A DNA stretch of 64,000 nt from Rhodopirellula sp. SM50. Lineage in GTDB: Bacteria > Planctomycetota > Planctomycetia > Pirellulales > Pirellulaceae. Under the pieces are notes generated by a model that saw nothing but the letters and a program-made list of their open reading frames with translations, ran no database searches and was not told where the DNA came from. Below, piece by piece: positions 27,029 through 36,245 of this stretch. Position numbers and translations under genes: made by a program. The first letter of the stretch is position 1. Every line of letters begins with the position of its first letter. Location of the stretch: contig NZ_NTFY01000068.1 of assembly GCF_002289565.1 (NCBI RefSeq), positions 1 through 64,000 of the forward strand. Reading direction: 5' to 3'.

Positions 27029-29347
27029 TCACTTCAGATTCCACGCTTCATCGAAGAACCCTTGGCCCATGATCTCGCCGGCGTAGATCGAATCGTCATC
27101 GGACTCCACGTCCAAGACGGCCCAGTCGGGCAGCATCGCGATTTGTCGGGAATTGCTGACGTTGGAAAACTCACGAAACGTCATGCCGCTGTTGACGACG
27201 ATGTAGCGCCGCGGGTTCAGCGGGTTGGGATAGCAAAACACGGGGGCATGATGCACCGGATCAAAACTCTGCTCGCCTACACGCAGCGTCTCACGCGTCC
27301 ACTGGATCGGAAGCCGGTCGGCGATGTTGAACAGAAACCGATTGCCGCTGAAGTCTCCGAAGCAGATCAGGTGGCAGGTTTCGAGGTGGTCGTCGGTCAG
27401 GTCGCGGTCCAGCACGACTTGCACGTCGCCGCGCATCAGTCGCGACCAACGCTGCTTCAAATACTCCGCCTCGCGATCGATCCAGCGTTGCACTTGGCCA
27501 TGGCGTGCCGGGCGACTGGGCATGACGATTACAAAGCGGTCGCAAAATGCATCGTCAATCGGCCCCTGCAATCCGGGGCGTTTGCGTAGCGTCATCTCGT
27601 CGTCGCGCGTTGATGTCCACTCGCCCGATGCGTCTTTTGCCAACGTGCACTGGAATCCGCGCAGGTTGCCGGTGTCGTCCACCGAATAACGTTGGCCGTC
27701 GATTTCCAGGTCCACCGCGCCGCGACGGCCCGGCCAACCGGTGTCGGAAAAATCAATCTCTAAATGGGTCACTCCGTCGGTCTCGATGCGGAGGCTCTCG
27801 TTCTCGCGGTCCAGCCGGGCGCTGACCGAGGCGGCCGCCCAGTGTTCCTGCATCCCAGCGATGCGTAGCCAGCCCGCTTGGCTGTAGCGGAGCGTGTAGG
27901 TGACGAAATCAATTTCCGTCTCCGGTCCCTGATCGGCTTCGGCGGCCCACTTGGCGATCTGGGCATCGATCTGCTGTTTCGAGGGATCGTCGATCTTGTG
28001 CCCCATCCCGGCCCCGATCACGTAGGGGAACTGGAATCCCAGTTCTTCGGCGCGGGCCGCGACACGGTCGGCTGCCATCTTCTGTTTGTCGACTTCACCG
28101 CTGTAGGCGATCGTTTGAGTACCCTTCAAGTTCTGGGTCCAGGGCAAGACGTCATACCAGCGCAGCAGTTTTTCCGCCGTCGCGGTGAGAGGGAATGGCG
28201 TCGATTGCGTCCAGCCCTGATAGCGGAGCGTGTCGACGAATCCAGCGCCGGGATTGGCCGCCATCCAGCGATAGGGATCGTGGACGGCCAAGTGCCAGCA
28301 ACCCGCCCCGCCCATCGAAAACCCGCGGATCGAAACGCGATTCGGATCGATGGCGACGCGAGATTGGATGTCATCGATCGCTTCGTAAACATCGGTTTCG
28401 CCGGCAAACTTGAACGCGTTGCAGTGGCGGCCGAACGGATGCAGAACAATCGTGCCCTCGGGCGTGTATTGCCCTGCTTTGGTCATCCGCTCGGTCAGGA
28501 ACGGAATCTCGGTTTTCGTGTCGCCGCGGCCGTGCAGCCAGACATCCATCCGCAGCGGCGTTTCGGCTTGAGGAATCGTGAACCCCGCCGGGACGACGAT
28601 GCCGTAGGGCTGGACCGAATCGTCGATGTGGGAAATAAAACCGGCGACCAGGGGCTGGGGATGGTCGTTGGCATCGGGATTAAATCCCAGCAGTTCCAAT
28701 CCGCGCGTCCCCGCGGACGCTGCGGTGATTCGCCGCGCGGCTTCGTCGAGCAACCGTTCCGCCGCATCGACTTCGCTGTCCTTGAAAAACAAGTCTTGCT
28801 CAAGTGCCAGGTGCACCGCTCGGATCAAGACGTCGACGTCGCTTTGCCACCCGGACGCATCGTTCGATTCGGCGACCGTTCGGTTGAGCTGCTGACGGAC
28901 CGATTCGACGCGTTGTTCGAGTGCCGTGCGCCGTTGCGGGTCGATCTGAATGCCCGGCGGCGGCAGCGGTTTGAAAGCAGGCTGCGGAGTCGTCGATTGG
29001 GCGATGCCGTTGGCGGCCAACGCGGTCCAAAGGAAGAATGCGATGGTGCAGGCGCAGGCCCGTAGGCTCGCGCCAGACGGCTGATGTTCCTTTGATGTCA
29101 GCCGGTTCGCGCCAGCGTCCGGGCGCGTTGACGCGATGGTGCAGACGCAGGCCCGTAGGCTTGCGCCAAACGGCTGATGTTCCTTTGATGTCAGCCGGTT
29201 CGCGCCAGCGTCCGGGCGCGTTGGCGCGATGGTGCAGACGCAGGCCCGTAGGCTCGCGCCAGACGGCTGATGTTCCTTTGATGTCAGCCGGTTCGCGCCA
29301 GCGTCCGGGCGCGTGGTGTGGTCGTGTGCCCAGGAAATGGCCCGCAT
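27029..29347 (-). CDS. secreted alpha/beta hydrolase, prolyl-oligopeptidase/esterase-like
   Basis: 772 aa as drawn. The nucleophile elbow is GFSMGGAGCWHLA (GxSxG), preceded by VDVWLHGRGDTKTEIPF-type oxyanion-loop sequence; a His candidate lies in VIGAGMGHKIDDP. The downstream domain is beta-rich. This fits secreted planctomycete esterases or peptidases; the substrate is unknown. The N-terminus is odd: residues 12-104 are three near-identical 31-residue repeats translated from an intergenic element, and a signal-like stretch (IAFFLWTALAANGIAQS) comes only after them. The ATG at 29347 lies one base after the hisA stop, consistent with coupling, but no ATG, GTG or TTG lies in frame nearer the signal. 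The true start is uncertain. Confidence 0.75.
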   Translation of the reverse strand: MRAISWAHDHTTRPDAGANRLTSKEHQPSGASLRACVCTIAPTRPDAGANRLTSKEHQPFGASLRACVCTIASTRPDAGANRLTSKEHQPSGASLRACACTIAFFLWTALAANGIAQSTTPQPAFKPLPPPGIQIDPQRRTALEQRVESVRQQLNRTVAESNDASGWQSDVDVLIRAVHLALEQDLFFKDSEVDAAERLLDEAARRITAASAGTRGLELLGFNPDANDHPQPLVAGFISHIDDSVQPYGIVVPAGFTIPQAETPLRMDVWLHGRGDTKTEIPFLTERMTKAGQYTPEGTIVLHPFGRHCNAFKFAGETDVYEAIDDIQSRVAIDPNRVSIRGFSMGGAGCWHLAVHDPYRWMAANPGAGFVDTLRYQGWTQSTPFPLTATAEKLLRWYDVLPWTQNLKGTQTIAYSGEVDKQKMAADRVAARAEELGFQFPYVIGAGMGHKIDDPSKQQIDAQIAKWAAEADQGPETEIDFVTYTLRYSQAGWLRIAGMQEHWAAASVSARLDRENESLRIETDGVTHLEIDFSDTGWPGRRGAVDLEIDGQRYSVDDTGNLRGFQCTLAKDASGEWTSTRDDEMTLRKRPGLQGPIDDAFCDRFVIVMPSRPARHGQVQRWIDREAEYLKQRWSRLMRGDVQVVLDRDLTDDHLETCHLICFGDFSGNRFLFNIADRLPIQWTRETLRVGEQSFDPVHHAPVFCYPNPLNPRRYIVVNSGMTFREFSNVSNSRQIAMLPDWAVLDVESDDDSIYAGEIMGQGFFDEAWNLK
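29036..29314 (-). repeat. three 93-bp tandem copies of family C inverted repeat
   Basis: Three units (29222-29314, 29129-29221, 29036-29128) differ at a few bases. Each contains facing arms GCCCGTAGGCTCGCGCC and GGTTCGCGCCAGCGTCCGG around GATGTTCCTTTGATG. They match the inverted repeat at 9000-9077. The 93-bp unit keeps the hydrolase frame open without a stop codon. Confidence 0.9.
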
Positions 29348-29348
29348 C

Positions 29349-30077
29349 TCAGCTGTCTCCGGCGATCTGAATGACTTGTTCCAGTTGCATCACTCCATCA
29401 TAGATCGATCGCCCCACGATTGCCGCCGGCATGTTCATTTCGACCAACTTCGCAACGTCGTCGTAGGTCGTCACGCCTCCGCTGGCAACCAAGGGAATAT
29501 CCGTCGCCTCCGCCATGTCACGCAGCCCGTCAAAATTCGGGCCGCTCATCATTCCGTCGCGGGCGATGTCGGTGTAGATGATCGCCGCGATGTTGGCCGT
29601 TCGCTGTCGCAGGTCTTGGGCCAATTCGATCGCCGGCGTGGAGCTGGTTTCCAGCCATCCGTCGGTCGCCACCATGCCGTCCCGCGCGTCGATGCCCGCC
29701 GCCAGTTTCCCCCGGAACGCATCGCACATCGACGCAAACCATTCGGGTTGCTTCAGCGCCGCGGACCCGACCACCAAACGTGCCAGGCCCAAGTCTAGCA
29801 GGGCTTCGATCGCCGCTTGATCACGCACACCGCCGCCCATTTGGCAAGGCAGCCCGGTCGCGGCAACGATCCGCGCGACCGCGTCGCGATTGGCCGTCGG
29901 GTCATCACCCCGGGCGGCATCCAAATCCACCAGGTGCAACCGTTTCGCCCCGGCTTGCTGCCACTGGACGGCGAACTCCACCGGGTCGTCGCCGAAGACC
30001 GTTTTTCGGTCATAGTCGCCTTGCCGCAAACGGACCGGTTTTCCATGACGCAGATCGATTGCGGGCCAAATTTCCAT
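29349..30077 (-). CDS. hisA: phosphoribosylformimino-AICAR-phosphate isomerase
   Basis: 242 aa from the ATG at 30077 (MEIWPAIDLRHGK); the frame is open further upstream, but the family starts here. Converts ProFAR to PRFAR in histidine biosynthesis (TIM barrel). Visible landmarks are the first catalytic Asp in AIDLRHGKPVRL, phosphate-binding CQMGGGVRD and VVGSAAL, the second catalytic Asp in YTDIARDGMMSGPNFDG, and VASGGVTTYDDV with IVGRSIYDG. Length and motifs are normal. The hydrolase gene follows after one base; no other his genes are nearby. Confidence 0.95.
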   Translation of the reverse strand: MEIWPAIDLRHGKPVRLRQGDYDRKTVFGDDPVEFAVQWQQAGAKRLHLVDLDAARGDDPTANRDAVARIVAATGLPCQMGGGVRDQAAIEALLDLGLARLVVGSAALKQPEWFASMCDAFRGKLAAGIDARDGMVATDGWLETSSTPAIELAQDLRQRTANIAAIIYTDIARDGMMSGPNFDGLRDMAEATDIPLVASGGVTTYDDVAKLVEMNMPAAIVGRSIYDGVMQLEQVIQIAGDS

Positions 30078-30233
30078 GGTGATGTGGGGCTCTGGTGTGA
30101 GTAGGACTTCAGTGGGACGGGGGGCGTGACGCAGACGACCAAGCGGTCGGCGTCGGCCGGTTGCAACGATACCGCACAGGCAGGTAGACTGACCAGCACA
30201 GAGCACAAACGATTGTGCAGACGGGGTGTTTAT

Positions 30234-30315
30234 TGTTAGCGGTAGGGCGCGAGCCCTCCGGTCCTTCAAGGTGTTTTTGAAACGCGACCGGACGGCTCGC
30301 GCCGTTCCGCTAACA
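30234..30315. repeat. family A inverted-repeat element between divergent genes
   Basis: Arms TGTTAGCGGTAGGGCGCGAG... (30234-30264) and ...GGCTCGCGCCGTTCCGCTAACA (30283-30315) face each other across about 18 bp. Other copies at 26-58 and 10909-10941 show only one arm. It lies between hisA (minus) and the LacI gene (plus), so it is not a shared 3'-end terminator. Confidence 0.8.
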
Positions 30316-30425
30316 CCTTCAGAGCCAAAATAAGTTGCCTCTTGCTGACGCACGTGGGCTTTCATCGACAGGCCGTTGACGCGTGCCGCGACCCCCGAAA
30401 CACCAGAGCCGACGACGCACTCGTC

Positions 30426-31607
30426 ATGAAACCACCGAATCATCGCGCGCCCGACACGCCGCAGGGTTCCGGCTCTGCGACGCCGGGCCATCCCGTGACG
30501 CTCAAAAACGTCGCCGACCGCGCCGGTGTCAGTGTTTCAACCGCCTCGCGCGCGCTCAACGGCCAAGCGCGGAAATACCGCATCAGCCCCACGACGGAGA
30601 AAGCGGTTCGCAAGGTCGCCGCGGACTTGGGGTTCCAAGCCAGTCAGGTCGCCCGCTCGCTCAGGCTCAAACGAAGCGGCTTGATCGGGGTGATCGTGCC
30701 AGATATCTCCAACCCGTTTTTTGCCTCCATCGCCCGCGAGGTTTCATTGGGCGTCGAAGCGCATGGGTTCTCGGTCTTGCTCGGCGACAGTCGCGAAGAG
30801 ACGGAAATTGAACAGCGATTGGTTGACCAGTTGCGCGCCAAACAGGTCGAAGCCTTGTTGGTGTGCCCGGTCGGTGTTGTTCCGGATCATCTGGTCAAGC
30901 TCGATCGGTCGGGATTGCCCGTCGTGGTCGCCGACCGGGTGTTTGATGGAATTGAATTGCCGAGCGTGACGTCGGACAATCGGACCGCGGCGCGAGCGGT
31001 GGCGGACGTGTTGATCGAACAGGGCCATCGCAAGATCGGTGTCCTGTCGGGCGTTCGTGACAGTTTGCCCGCCAAGACCCGTCTGCAAGGCTTGAACGAT
31101 GCGGCCCGGCACGCGGGTTTTCACCTCGATCCGTCGTCTCTGGCGGGAAACGCGTTCACCGAGCAATCCGGCTACGAGGCGACGCTCGAATTGTTGGATC
31201 GACATCCCGAGATGACCGCGATCTTTTCGATGTGCACGCCGGCGGCGATCGGTGCGATGCGGGCGTTAGCCGAACGCGGGATGGCGATTCCAAGCGACAT
31301 GTCCATCGTCGCATTTGATGACCATCCTTTTGCCGAGCTGATGAAAACCCCGCTGACCGTTTCGGTTCAAGACATTCCCCGACTGGGACAACTGGCCACC
31401 GCAGTGTTGCTGAAGCGGTTGAACGTGAAGCCGAGCGATGATTTCAGCTCTGTTTCCAGCACTGAATCGAGCGGTCACGAGCTGCCCCCGCGGAGTACTC
31501 CTTCAGAGATGCGGGGCACTCCTTCAGAGAGGCAGTCGTCCACGTCGCTGTGGAAGGTCCCCACCACGCTCTTGCAGCGGTCGTCCGTCGCTGCCCCACG
31601 TCAGTAG
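30426..31607 (+). CDS. LacI-family transcriptional regulator of the ribose operon
   Basis: 393 aa from the ATG at 30426; the frame is open to 30342, but the HTH then sits too far in. The N-terminal helix-turn-helix is VTLKNVADRAGVSVSTASRALNG (about 24-46), with hinge FQASQVARSLRLKRSG. The periplasmic-binding-protein-like domain has GVIVPDISNPFFASIAREV, VLLGDSREETEIE and FDDHPFAELM. Near the C-terminus about 40 extra residues (about 336-375, Ser/Thr/Pro-rich) split the core from a normal-looking LacI ending (KVPTTLLQRSSVAAP). It lies just upstream of rbsK and most likely represses the operon in the absence of ribose. The effector is inferred from context only. Confidence 0.9.
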   Translation: MKPPNHRAPDTPQGSGSATPGHPVTLKNVADRAGVSVSTASRALNGQARKYRISPTTEKAVRKVAADLGFQASQVARSLRLKRSGLIGVIVPDISNPFFASIAREVSLGVEAHGFSVLLGDSREETEIEQRLVDQLRAKQVEALLVCPVGVVPDHLVKLDRSGLPVVVADRVFDGIELPSVTSDNRTAARAVADVLIEQGHRKIGVLSGVRDSLPAKTRLQGLNDAARHAGFHLDPSSLAGNAFTEQSGYEATLELLDRHPEMTAIFSMCTPAAIGAMRALAERGMAIPSDMSIVAFDDHPFAELMKTPLTVSVQDIPRLGQLATAVLLKRLNVKPSDDFSSVSSTESSGHELPPRSTPSEMRGTPSERQSSTSLWKVPTTLLQRSSVAAPRQ

Positions 31608-31713
31608 CGCGACCATGCACCACCTTCGCGAACCGCACCACGCTCGTTCCCTTTGAATTGTTTCTCGATTTCAACATCCTATTTCAACATCCCGTCGGCC
31701 GGCTGATCATTCC

Positions 31714-32658
31714 ATGTCCTCCCCCGTTCCAAGTCCCCACGAACGTTCCAAACCGAAGATCGCGGTGTTGGGATCCATCAACATGGATCTGGTGATTCGA
31801 TGCGATCATTTACCCAAGCCGGGCCAGACCGTTGCGGCTCGATCGATGACCGAAGTCCCCGGTGGAAAGGGTGCCAATCAAGCGGTTGCGGCGGCGCGTT
31901 GCGGTGGTGCGGTGCAAATGATCGGCCGTGTCGGCGACGACGGGTTCGGACCAAAATTGCTCAATCACCTGCTGGAGGAAGCGATCGATTGCAGTGCCGT
32001 CTTGACCGCTCAGGGGTGCGAAAGTGGACTCGCAATCGTCAGTGTCGAAAACAGCGGCGAGAACGCGATCATCGTGATCCCCGGAGCCAACGCGCGGCTG
32101 TCCGCCGAAGACATTCATCATGCCGAATCCAGCCTCGCCGGTTGTGACGTGTTGATGGTCCAATTGGAAACACCGCAGCCGACGGTGTTGGCGGGCATTC
32201 AAGCGGCCAAGCGGGCGGGGGCCAAGGTGATCCTGGATCCCGCCCCGGCAGCAACGCTTGCCGAGGAACTGTTCGACGTCGATCTGATCTGCCCGAACGA
32301 ATCCGAAGCCACCGCGATCGTCGGCGGCCGTCTGGAAACGATCGATGACGCGGCCGAGATTGCCAAACGATTGCACGCCAAGGGGCCGGCCGCCGTCGCG
32401 ATCACGATGGGCCCGCGCGGGACCATGCTGTACGACGGGCAGACCGCTGAACTGATCCCGTCGATCAAGGTGGACGCCGTCGACACGACCGCGGCCGGTG
32501 ACGCGTTCGCCGGCGCCGTGGCTGTCCGTTGGGCGCAAACCGGGTCGCTTCGCCAAGCCATTCAGTGGGCCAATCTGGCCGGTGCCCTCGCCGCTTCCCG
32601 CGCCGGAGCGCAGCCGAGTTTGCCGACCCATCAACAAATCGATTCCCTGTCTTCGTAG
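31714..32658 (+). CDS. rbsK: ribokinase
   Basis: 314 aa; phosphorylates ribose at O5 with ATP. PfkB family: substrate-binding start LGSINMDLVIRCDHLPKPGQ, the GG signature VPGGKGANQAVAAARCGG, ILDPAPA, LICPNESEA, and the anion-hole/catalytic motif DTTAAGDAFAGAVAV with Asp as base. An N-terminal extension of about 14 residues precedes the core. It stands first among the transport and kinase genes after the LacI gene, with about 105 bp between them. Confidence 0.93.
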   Translation: MSSPVPSPHERSKPKIAVLGSINMDLVIRCDHLPKPGQTVAARSMTEVPGGKGANQAVAAARCGGAVQMIGRVGDDGFGPKLLNHLLEEAIDCSAVLTAQGCESGLAIVSVENSGENAIIVIPGANARLSAEDIHHAESSLAGCDVLMVQLETPQPTVLAGIQAAKRAGAKVILDPAPAATLAEELFDVDLICPNESEATAIVGGRLETIDDAAEIAKRLHAKGPAAVAITMGPRGTMLYDGQTAELIPSIKVDAVDTTAAGDAFAGAVAVRWAQTGSLRQAIQWANLAGALAASRAGAQPSLPTHQQIDSLSS

Positions 32659-32698
32659 TGCTTTCTGCCCCGTTTCCTTTCCCGCCAACGAGTTTCCC

Positions 32699-33661
32699 AT
32701 GCGTCACTTCTTGTTTCCGATCCTGTTCGCCGTCGCGGTGGCAGGATGTTCGTGGAAATCCGACACGTCAACTGCCGAAATCAATTCGGGGGACACGGCC
32801 GAGCGTCCCAAAGTCGCGTTGATCATGAAATCTTTGGCCAACGAGTTTTTTTCGACGATGGCCGAAGGTGCCAAGACGCATCAAAGTCAACATGCCGATG
32901 AGTATGAATTGATCGTCAACGGCATCAAAGACGAACGAGACTTGAGCCGGCAAGTGGCGTTGGTGGATGAGATGGTTGCCGCCGGTGCCGACGCGATTGT
33001 GATCGCTCCGGCTGATTCCAAGGCGTTGGTCCCGTCACTGCGAAAAGCGATCAACAAGGGCGTCGTCGTGATCAACATCGACAACCAGTTGGACGCCGAA
33101 GTGTTGGCCAGCGAAGGTGTGAAGATTCCCTTCGTCGGTCCCGACAACAAAGCCGGGGCGAAGCAGGTCGGTGACTACCTGGCCGGCAAGTTAACCGCCG
33201 GCGACAAGGTGGCGATCCTGGAAGGCATTCGGACGTCGTTCAATGCCCAGCAACGACTCGCGGGTTTCGAAGCTTCCATGAAAGCCGCCGGCGTCGAAAT
33301 CGTTTCCAGCCAAAGTGCCGAATGGGAGATGGCCAAAGCGAATTCGATCGCGGCATCGATCTTGAGCGAGCATCCGGACATCAAAGCCATCTTGGCGGCC
33401 AACGATTCGATGGCTCTCGGCGCGATCGCCGCGGTCAAGTCCGCCGGGAAGACGGGCGAGGTGCTGGTCGTCGGATTCGACAACATCTCCGCCGTCCAAC
33501 AGGCCATTCGCGATGGAAAGATTTTGGCGACGGCCGATCAATACGGTGACAAGCTGGCGGTGTTCGGGATCGAAACGGCGCTGCAATTGGTCAACGGCGA
33601 AATCGATCAGCCGAGTGACGTCGAAACGCCCGTCGACTTGGTTACGGCAGAATCACTGTGA
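32699..33661 (+). CDS. rbsB: ribose ABC transporter substrate-binding lipoprotein
   Basis: 320 aa from the ATG at 32699 (MRHFLFPILFAVAVAGC). A lipoprotein signal ends with the lipobox Cys at residue 17, so the protein is membrane-anchored rather than free periplasmic. Periplasmic-binding family 4 domain: VALIMKSLANEFFSTMAEGA, then VAAGADAIVIAPADSKAL, VGPDNKAGAKQVGDYLA, ILAANDSMALGAIAA and VGFDNISAVQQAIRDG. It delivers ribose or a similar sugar to RbsC. Its stop overlaps the rbsA start by four bases. Confidence 0.9.
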   Translation: MRHFLFPILFAVAVAGCSWKSDTSTAEINSGDTAERPKVALIMKSLANEFFSTMAEGAKTHQSQHADEYELIVNGIKDERDLSRQVALVDEMVAAGADAIVIAPADSKALVPSLRKAINKGVVVINIDNQLDAEVLASEGVKIPFVGPDNKAGAKQVGDYLAGKLTAGDKVAILEGIRTSFNAQQRLAGFEASMKAAGVEIVSSQSAEWEMAKANSIAASILSEHPDIKAILAANDSMALGAIAAVKSAGKTGEVLVVGFDNISAVQQAIRDGKILATADQYGDKLAVFGIETALQLVNGEIDQPSDVETPVDLVTAESL

Positions 33662-35244
33662 GCGTCTTGTTGGATGCAGCCGGGATGACGAAACGTTACG
33701 GCAACGTGACGGTGTTGCGCGACGTCGACTTTGACTTGCGCGGCGGCGAGATTCACGCGCTGCTCGGGGCCAACGGCGCCGGCAAGTCAACGCTGTGCAA
33801 GATGATCGCCGGGCTGACCGAGGTGACCGCCGGCAGCATGCGGATCGAAGGTGACGTGTATGCGCCGCACCACAAACAGGCCGCCGAATCGGCTGGCGTG
33901 CAGATCATTCAGCAGGAATTGAATCTGATTCCCACACTCAATGTCGCCGAAAACCTACTGCTCAATCGGCTCCCTTCGTTCGCCGGGATCGTCTCAAGTC
34001 GCACCCTGCATCGCCAGGCACGCGCCGCACTGGACCGGTTGCAATTGGACGACGTGGACACCCACGCGTTGGTCGGCGAGCTGGGCGTCGGACATCGGCA
34101 GATGGTGGAGATCGCCGCGGCGCTGGCGCGCGAGTGCAAGATCCTGATCTTGGACGAACCCACCGCGGCGCTCAGCGGCAGCGAGACGCAACTGTTGTTC
34201 GACCAGCTCAGTCAGCTGCGTGATCGCGGCGTCGGCATGATCTACATCTCGCACCGTCTGGACGAAGTCAAACGGATCGCCGACCGCGTCACCGTGCTGC
34301 GGGACGGACGTCATGTCGGCACCGAAACCGCCGAATCGATGAGCACCGACCAGATGGTCCAGCGGATGAGTGGCGAGCTTGCCGATGAACGGTCCGACCA
34401 TTCACGGTCCGATCAACAGCCTGATGCCGAGATCCGTCAACGCGCTACGGCGTCGGCGGAGGAATCGGATCACCGCAATGATTCCACCGTGTTGGCCGTC
34501 GAAACCCTTTGCTGTGGCATCGTTCGCGACGTCTCCTTCCAGCTCCGCGCCGGGGAAACGTTTGGCATCGCGGGTTTGGTCGGATCGGGGCGGACGGAAT
34601 TGCTGCGCGCGATCTTCGGCGCCGATCGAGCGGAATCTGGACAGGTTTGCGTCGCCGGAAAACCTCCCGCGCGGTTTGGACATCCGTCGCAAGCGGTCAC
34701 GGCAGGCTTGGCGATGGTGACCGAAGACCGCAAACAGAACGGTTTGTTGCTGCAGCAGTCGATCCGCTGCAACACGTCGCTGAGTGCGATGTTCAAACGG
34801 TTTTCGCGATACGGTTTGATCACGCCCGCACGTGAAGCGACGGTCGCCGGGGAAATGTGTCGCGCGATGGAAACGCGTTGCACCGGAATTGAACAGAGTG
34901 TGGGAACGCTCAGCGGTGGCAATCAACAAAAAGTCGCGATCGCAAAATGGCTGACCCGCGACGCCGACGTGTTTCTGTTTGATGAACCGACGCGGGGGAT
35001 CGATGTCGGTGCCCGGCGAAGGATTTATGAACTGTTCGAGGAACTGGCGTCGGCCGGCAAGGGGATCGTGATCGTCAGCAGTGACTTGGATGAGCTGATG
35101 GAGACCTGTGATCGGATCGCCGTGATGTCGGCCGGGCGTCTGGTGGAGACCCGCGAGCGTTCGTTGTGGACCGAAGATGCCATCTTGCAGGCGAGTTTTG
35201 CCGGGCATCGAACCAAAGAATCTCAACGTTTGACCGGAACATGA
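33658..35244 (+). CDS. rbsA: ribose ABC transporter ATP-binding protein
   Basis: 528 aa from a GTG start overlapping the rbsB stop (GTGA). Double ABC ATPase. The first half has LLGANGAGKSTLCKM (Walker A), a signature region near VGELGVGHRQMVEIA and Walker B KILILDEPTAALS. The second half has the degenerate P-loop GLVGSGRTELLRAIFG typical of RbsA/MglA, then TLSGGNQQKVAIAKWL and DVFLFDEPTRGIDVGARRR. A short Ser/Asp/Glu-rich linker (about 240-275) joins the halves. It powers import through RbsC. Its stop overlaps the rbsC start. Confidence 0.93.
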   Translation: MSVLLDAAGMTKRYGNVTVLRDVDFDLRGGEIHALLGANGAGKSTLCKMIAGLTEVTAGSMRIEGDVYAPHHKQAAESAGVQIIQQELNLIPTLNVAENLLLNRLPSFAGIVSSRTLHRQARAALDRLQLDDVDTHALVGELGVGHRQMVEIAAALARECKILILDEPTAALSGSETQLLFDQLSQLRDRGVGMIYISHRLDEVKRIADRVTVLRDGRHVGTETAESMSTDQMVQRMSGELADERSDHSRSDQQPDAEIRQRATASAEESDHRNDSTVLAVETLCCGIVRDVSFQLRAGETFGIAGLVGSGRTELLRAIFGADRAESGQVCVAGKPPARFGHPSQAVTAGLAMVTEDRKQNGLLLQQSIRCNTSLSAMFKRFSRYGLITPAREATVAGEMCRAMETRCTGIEQSVGTLSGGNQQKVAIAKWLTRDADVFLFDEPTRGIDVGARRRIYELFEELASAGKGIVIVSSDLDELMETCDRIAVMSAGRLVETRERSLWTEDAILQASFAGHRTKESQRLTGT

Positions 35245-36197
35245 AACAAAAGTTGACTCAATCGTTTTTGCAGTATGCCGGACTCTTGGGAGTGTTGGTG
35301 CTGTTGATCGCGGTGTTTTCGTTCAGTTCAAAGAACTTCTTTCAGACCCAGACGCTGGTCACGATTGCCAACTCCAATCCGGACCTGATCTTCGTGTCGG
35401 TCGGGATGACGCTGGTCTTGATTGTCGCCGGAATCGACTTGTCGGTCGGATCCTTGTTGGCGCTCGGATCGGCGGTGATCGGGGTGTTGATGGTGCGACA
35501 CGAGTGGAGTTTACCGGCGGCGTTTTCAGTGTGTTTGCTCGTCACGGGCTTGTGTGGATTGTTCAACGGGTTTGTCTCGGTTTGGTTTTCGATCCCGTCG
35601 TTCATCGTCAGCCTGGGGATGTTGGAAATGGCACGCGGCGGGACGAAGGTGATCACGGATTCACAGACGATGTACATCGGCAGTCGCGTCGAAGCGTTCG
35701 GGGAACCGTTGCAGTGGGTGCCGCTTTCACCGGCATTCCTGGTCGCGGTGATGGCGGTGATTGCGGGGCAGTTCCTACTGACGAAAACCGTCTTCGGGCG
35801 TTATTGCGTTGCCATCGGGACCAATGAAGAAGCGGTGCGGATGAGCGGGATTCGGACGGCACCGATCACGATCGCCGCCTTCATGATTTTGGGGCTGCTG
35901 TGCGGACTGGCGTCGCTGTCGCAAACCAGCCGATTGTCCAGTGCGGATCCTAACGCGGCGATCGGGTTGGAGCTTTCGGCGATCGCGGCCTGCGTGATCG
36001 GAGGCACCAGTTTGATGGGCGGACGCGGCAGCGTGGTCGCGTCCTTTATCGGCGTCTTGATCATCGCCGTGCTGCAATCCGGTCTGGCCCAGTTAGGCGT
36101 CGAAGACGCCATCAAACAGCTGATCACCGGAGCCGTCATCATCACCGCCGTCCTCCTCGACGCCCTCCGAGTCCGCTGGGGAAAAAAGTCGGGGTGA
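35241..36197 (+). CDS. rbsC: ribose ABC transporter permease
   Basis: 318 aa from the ATG at 35241, which overlaps the rbsA stop (ATGA). Eight or more membrane helices. Family landmarks include VSVGMTLVLIVAGIDLSVGS, GLFNGFVSVWFSIPSFIVSLGMLEMARGG and the C-terminal EASP-like AACVIGGTSLMGGRGSVVAS. It forms the membrane channel with RbsA. No rbsD (pyranase) is present; the operon order is regulator-K-B-A-C. Confidence 0.92.
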   Translation: MKQKLTQSFLQYAGLLGVLVLLIAVFSFSSKNFFQTQTLVTIANSNPDLIFVSVGMTLVLIVAGIDLSVGSLLALGSAVIGVLMVRHEWSLPAAFSVCLLVTGLCGLFNGFVSVWFSIPSFIVSLGMLEMARGGTKVITDSQTMYIGSRVEAFGEPLQWVPLSPAFLVAVMAVIAGQFLLTKTVFGRYCVAIGTNEEAVRMSGIRTAPITIAAFMILGLLCGLASLSQTSRLSSADPNAAIGLELSAIAACVIGGTSLMGGRGSVVASFIGVLIIAVLQSGLAQLGVEDAIKQLITGAVIITAVLLDALRVRWGKKSG

Positions 36198-36245
36198 AAA
36201 GAAGTAGACAAGAAAATGGGTGACAGGAAAATGTTGCCGCTCAGC

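Noticed and set aside
29036-29314. Repeat protein domain in the hydrolase
   Set aside because: The three 31-residue units derive from the intergenic family C element, so they are treated as repeat DNA and not as a functional domain.
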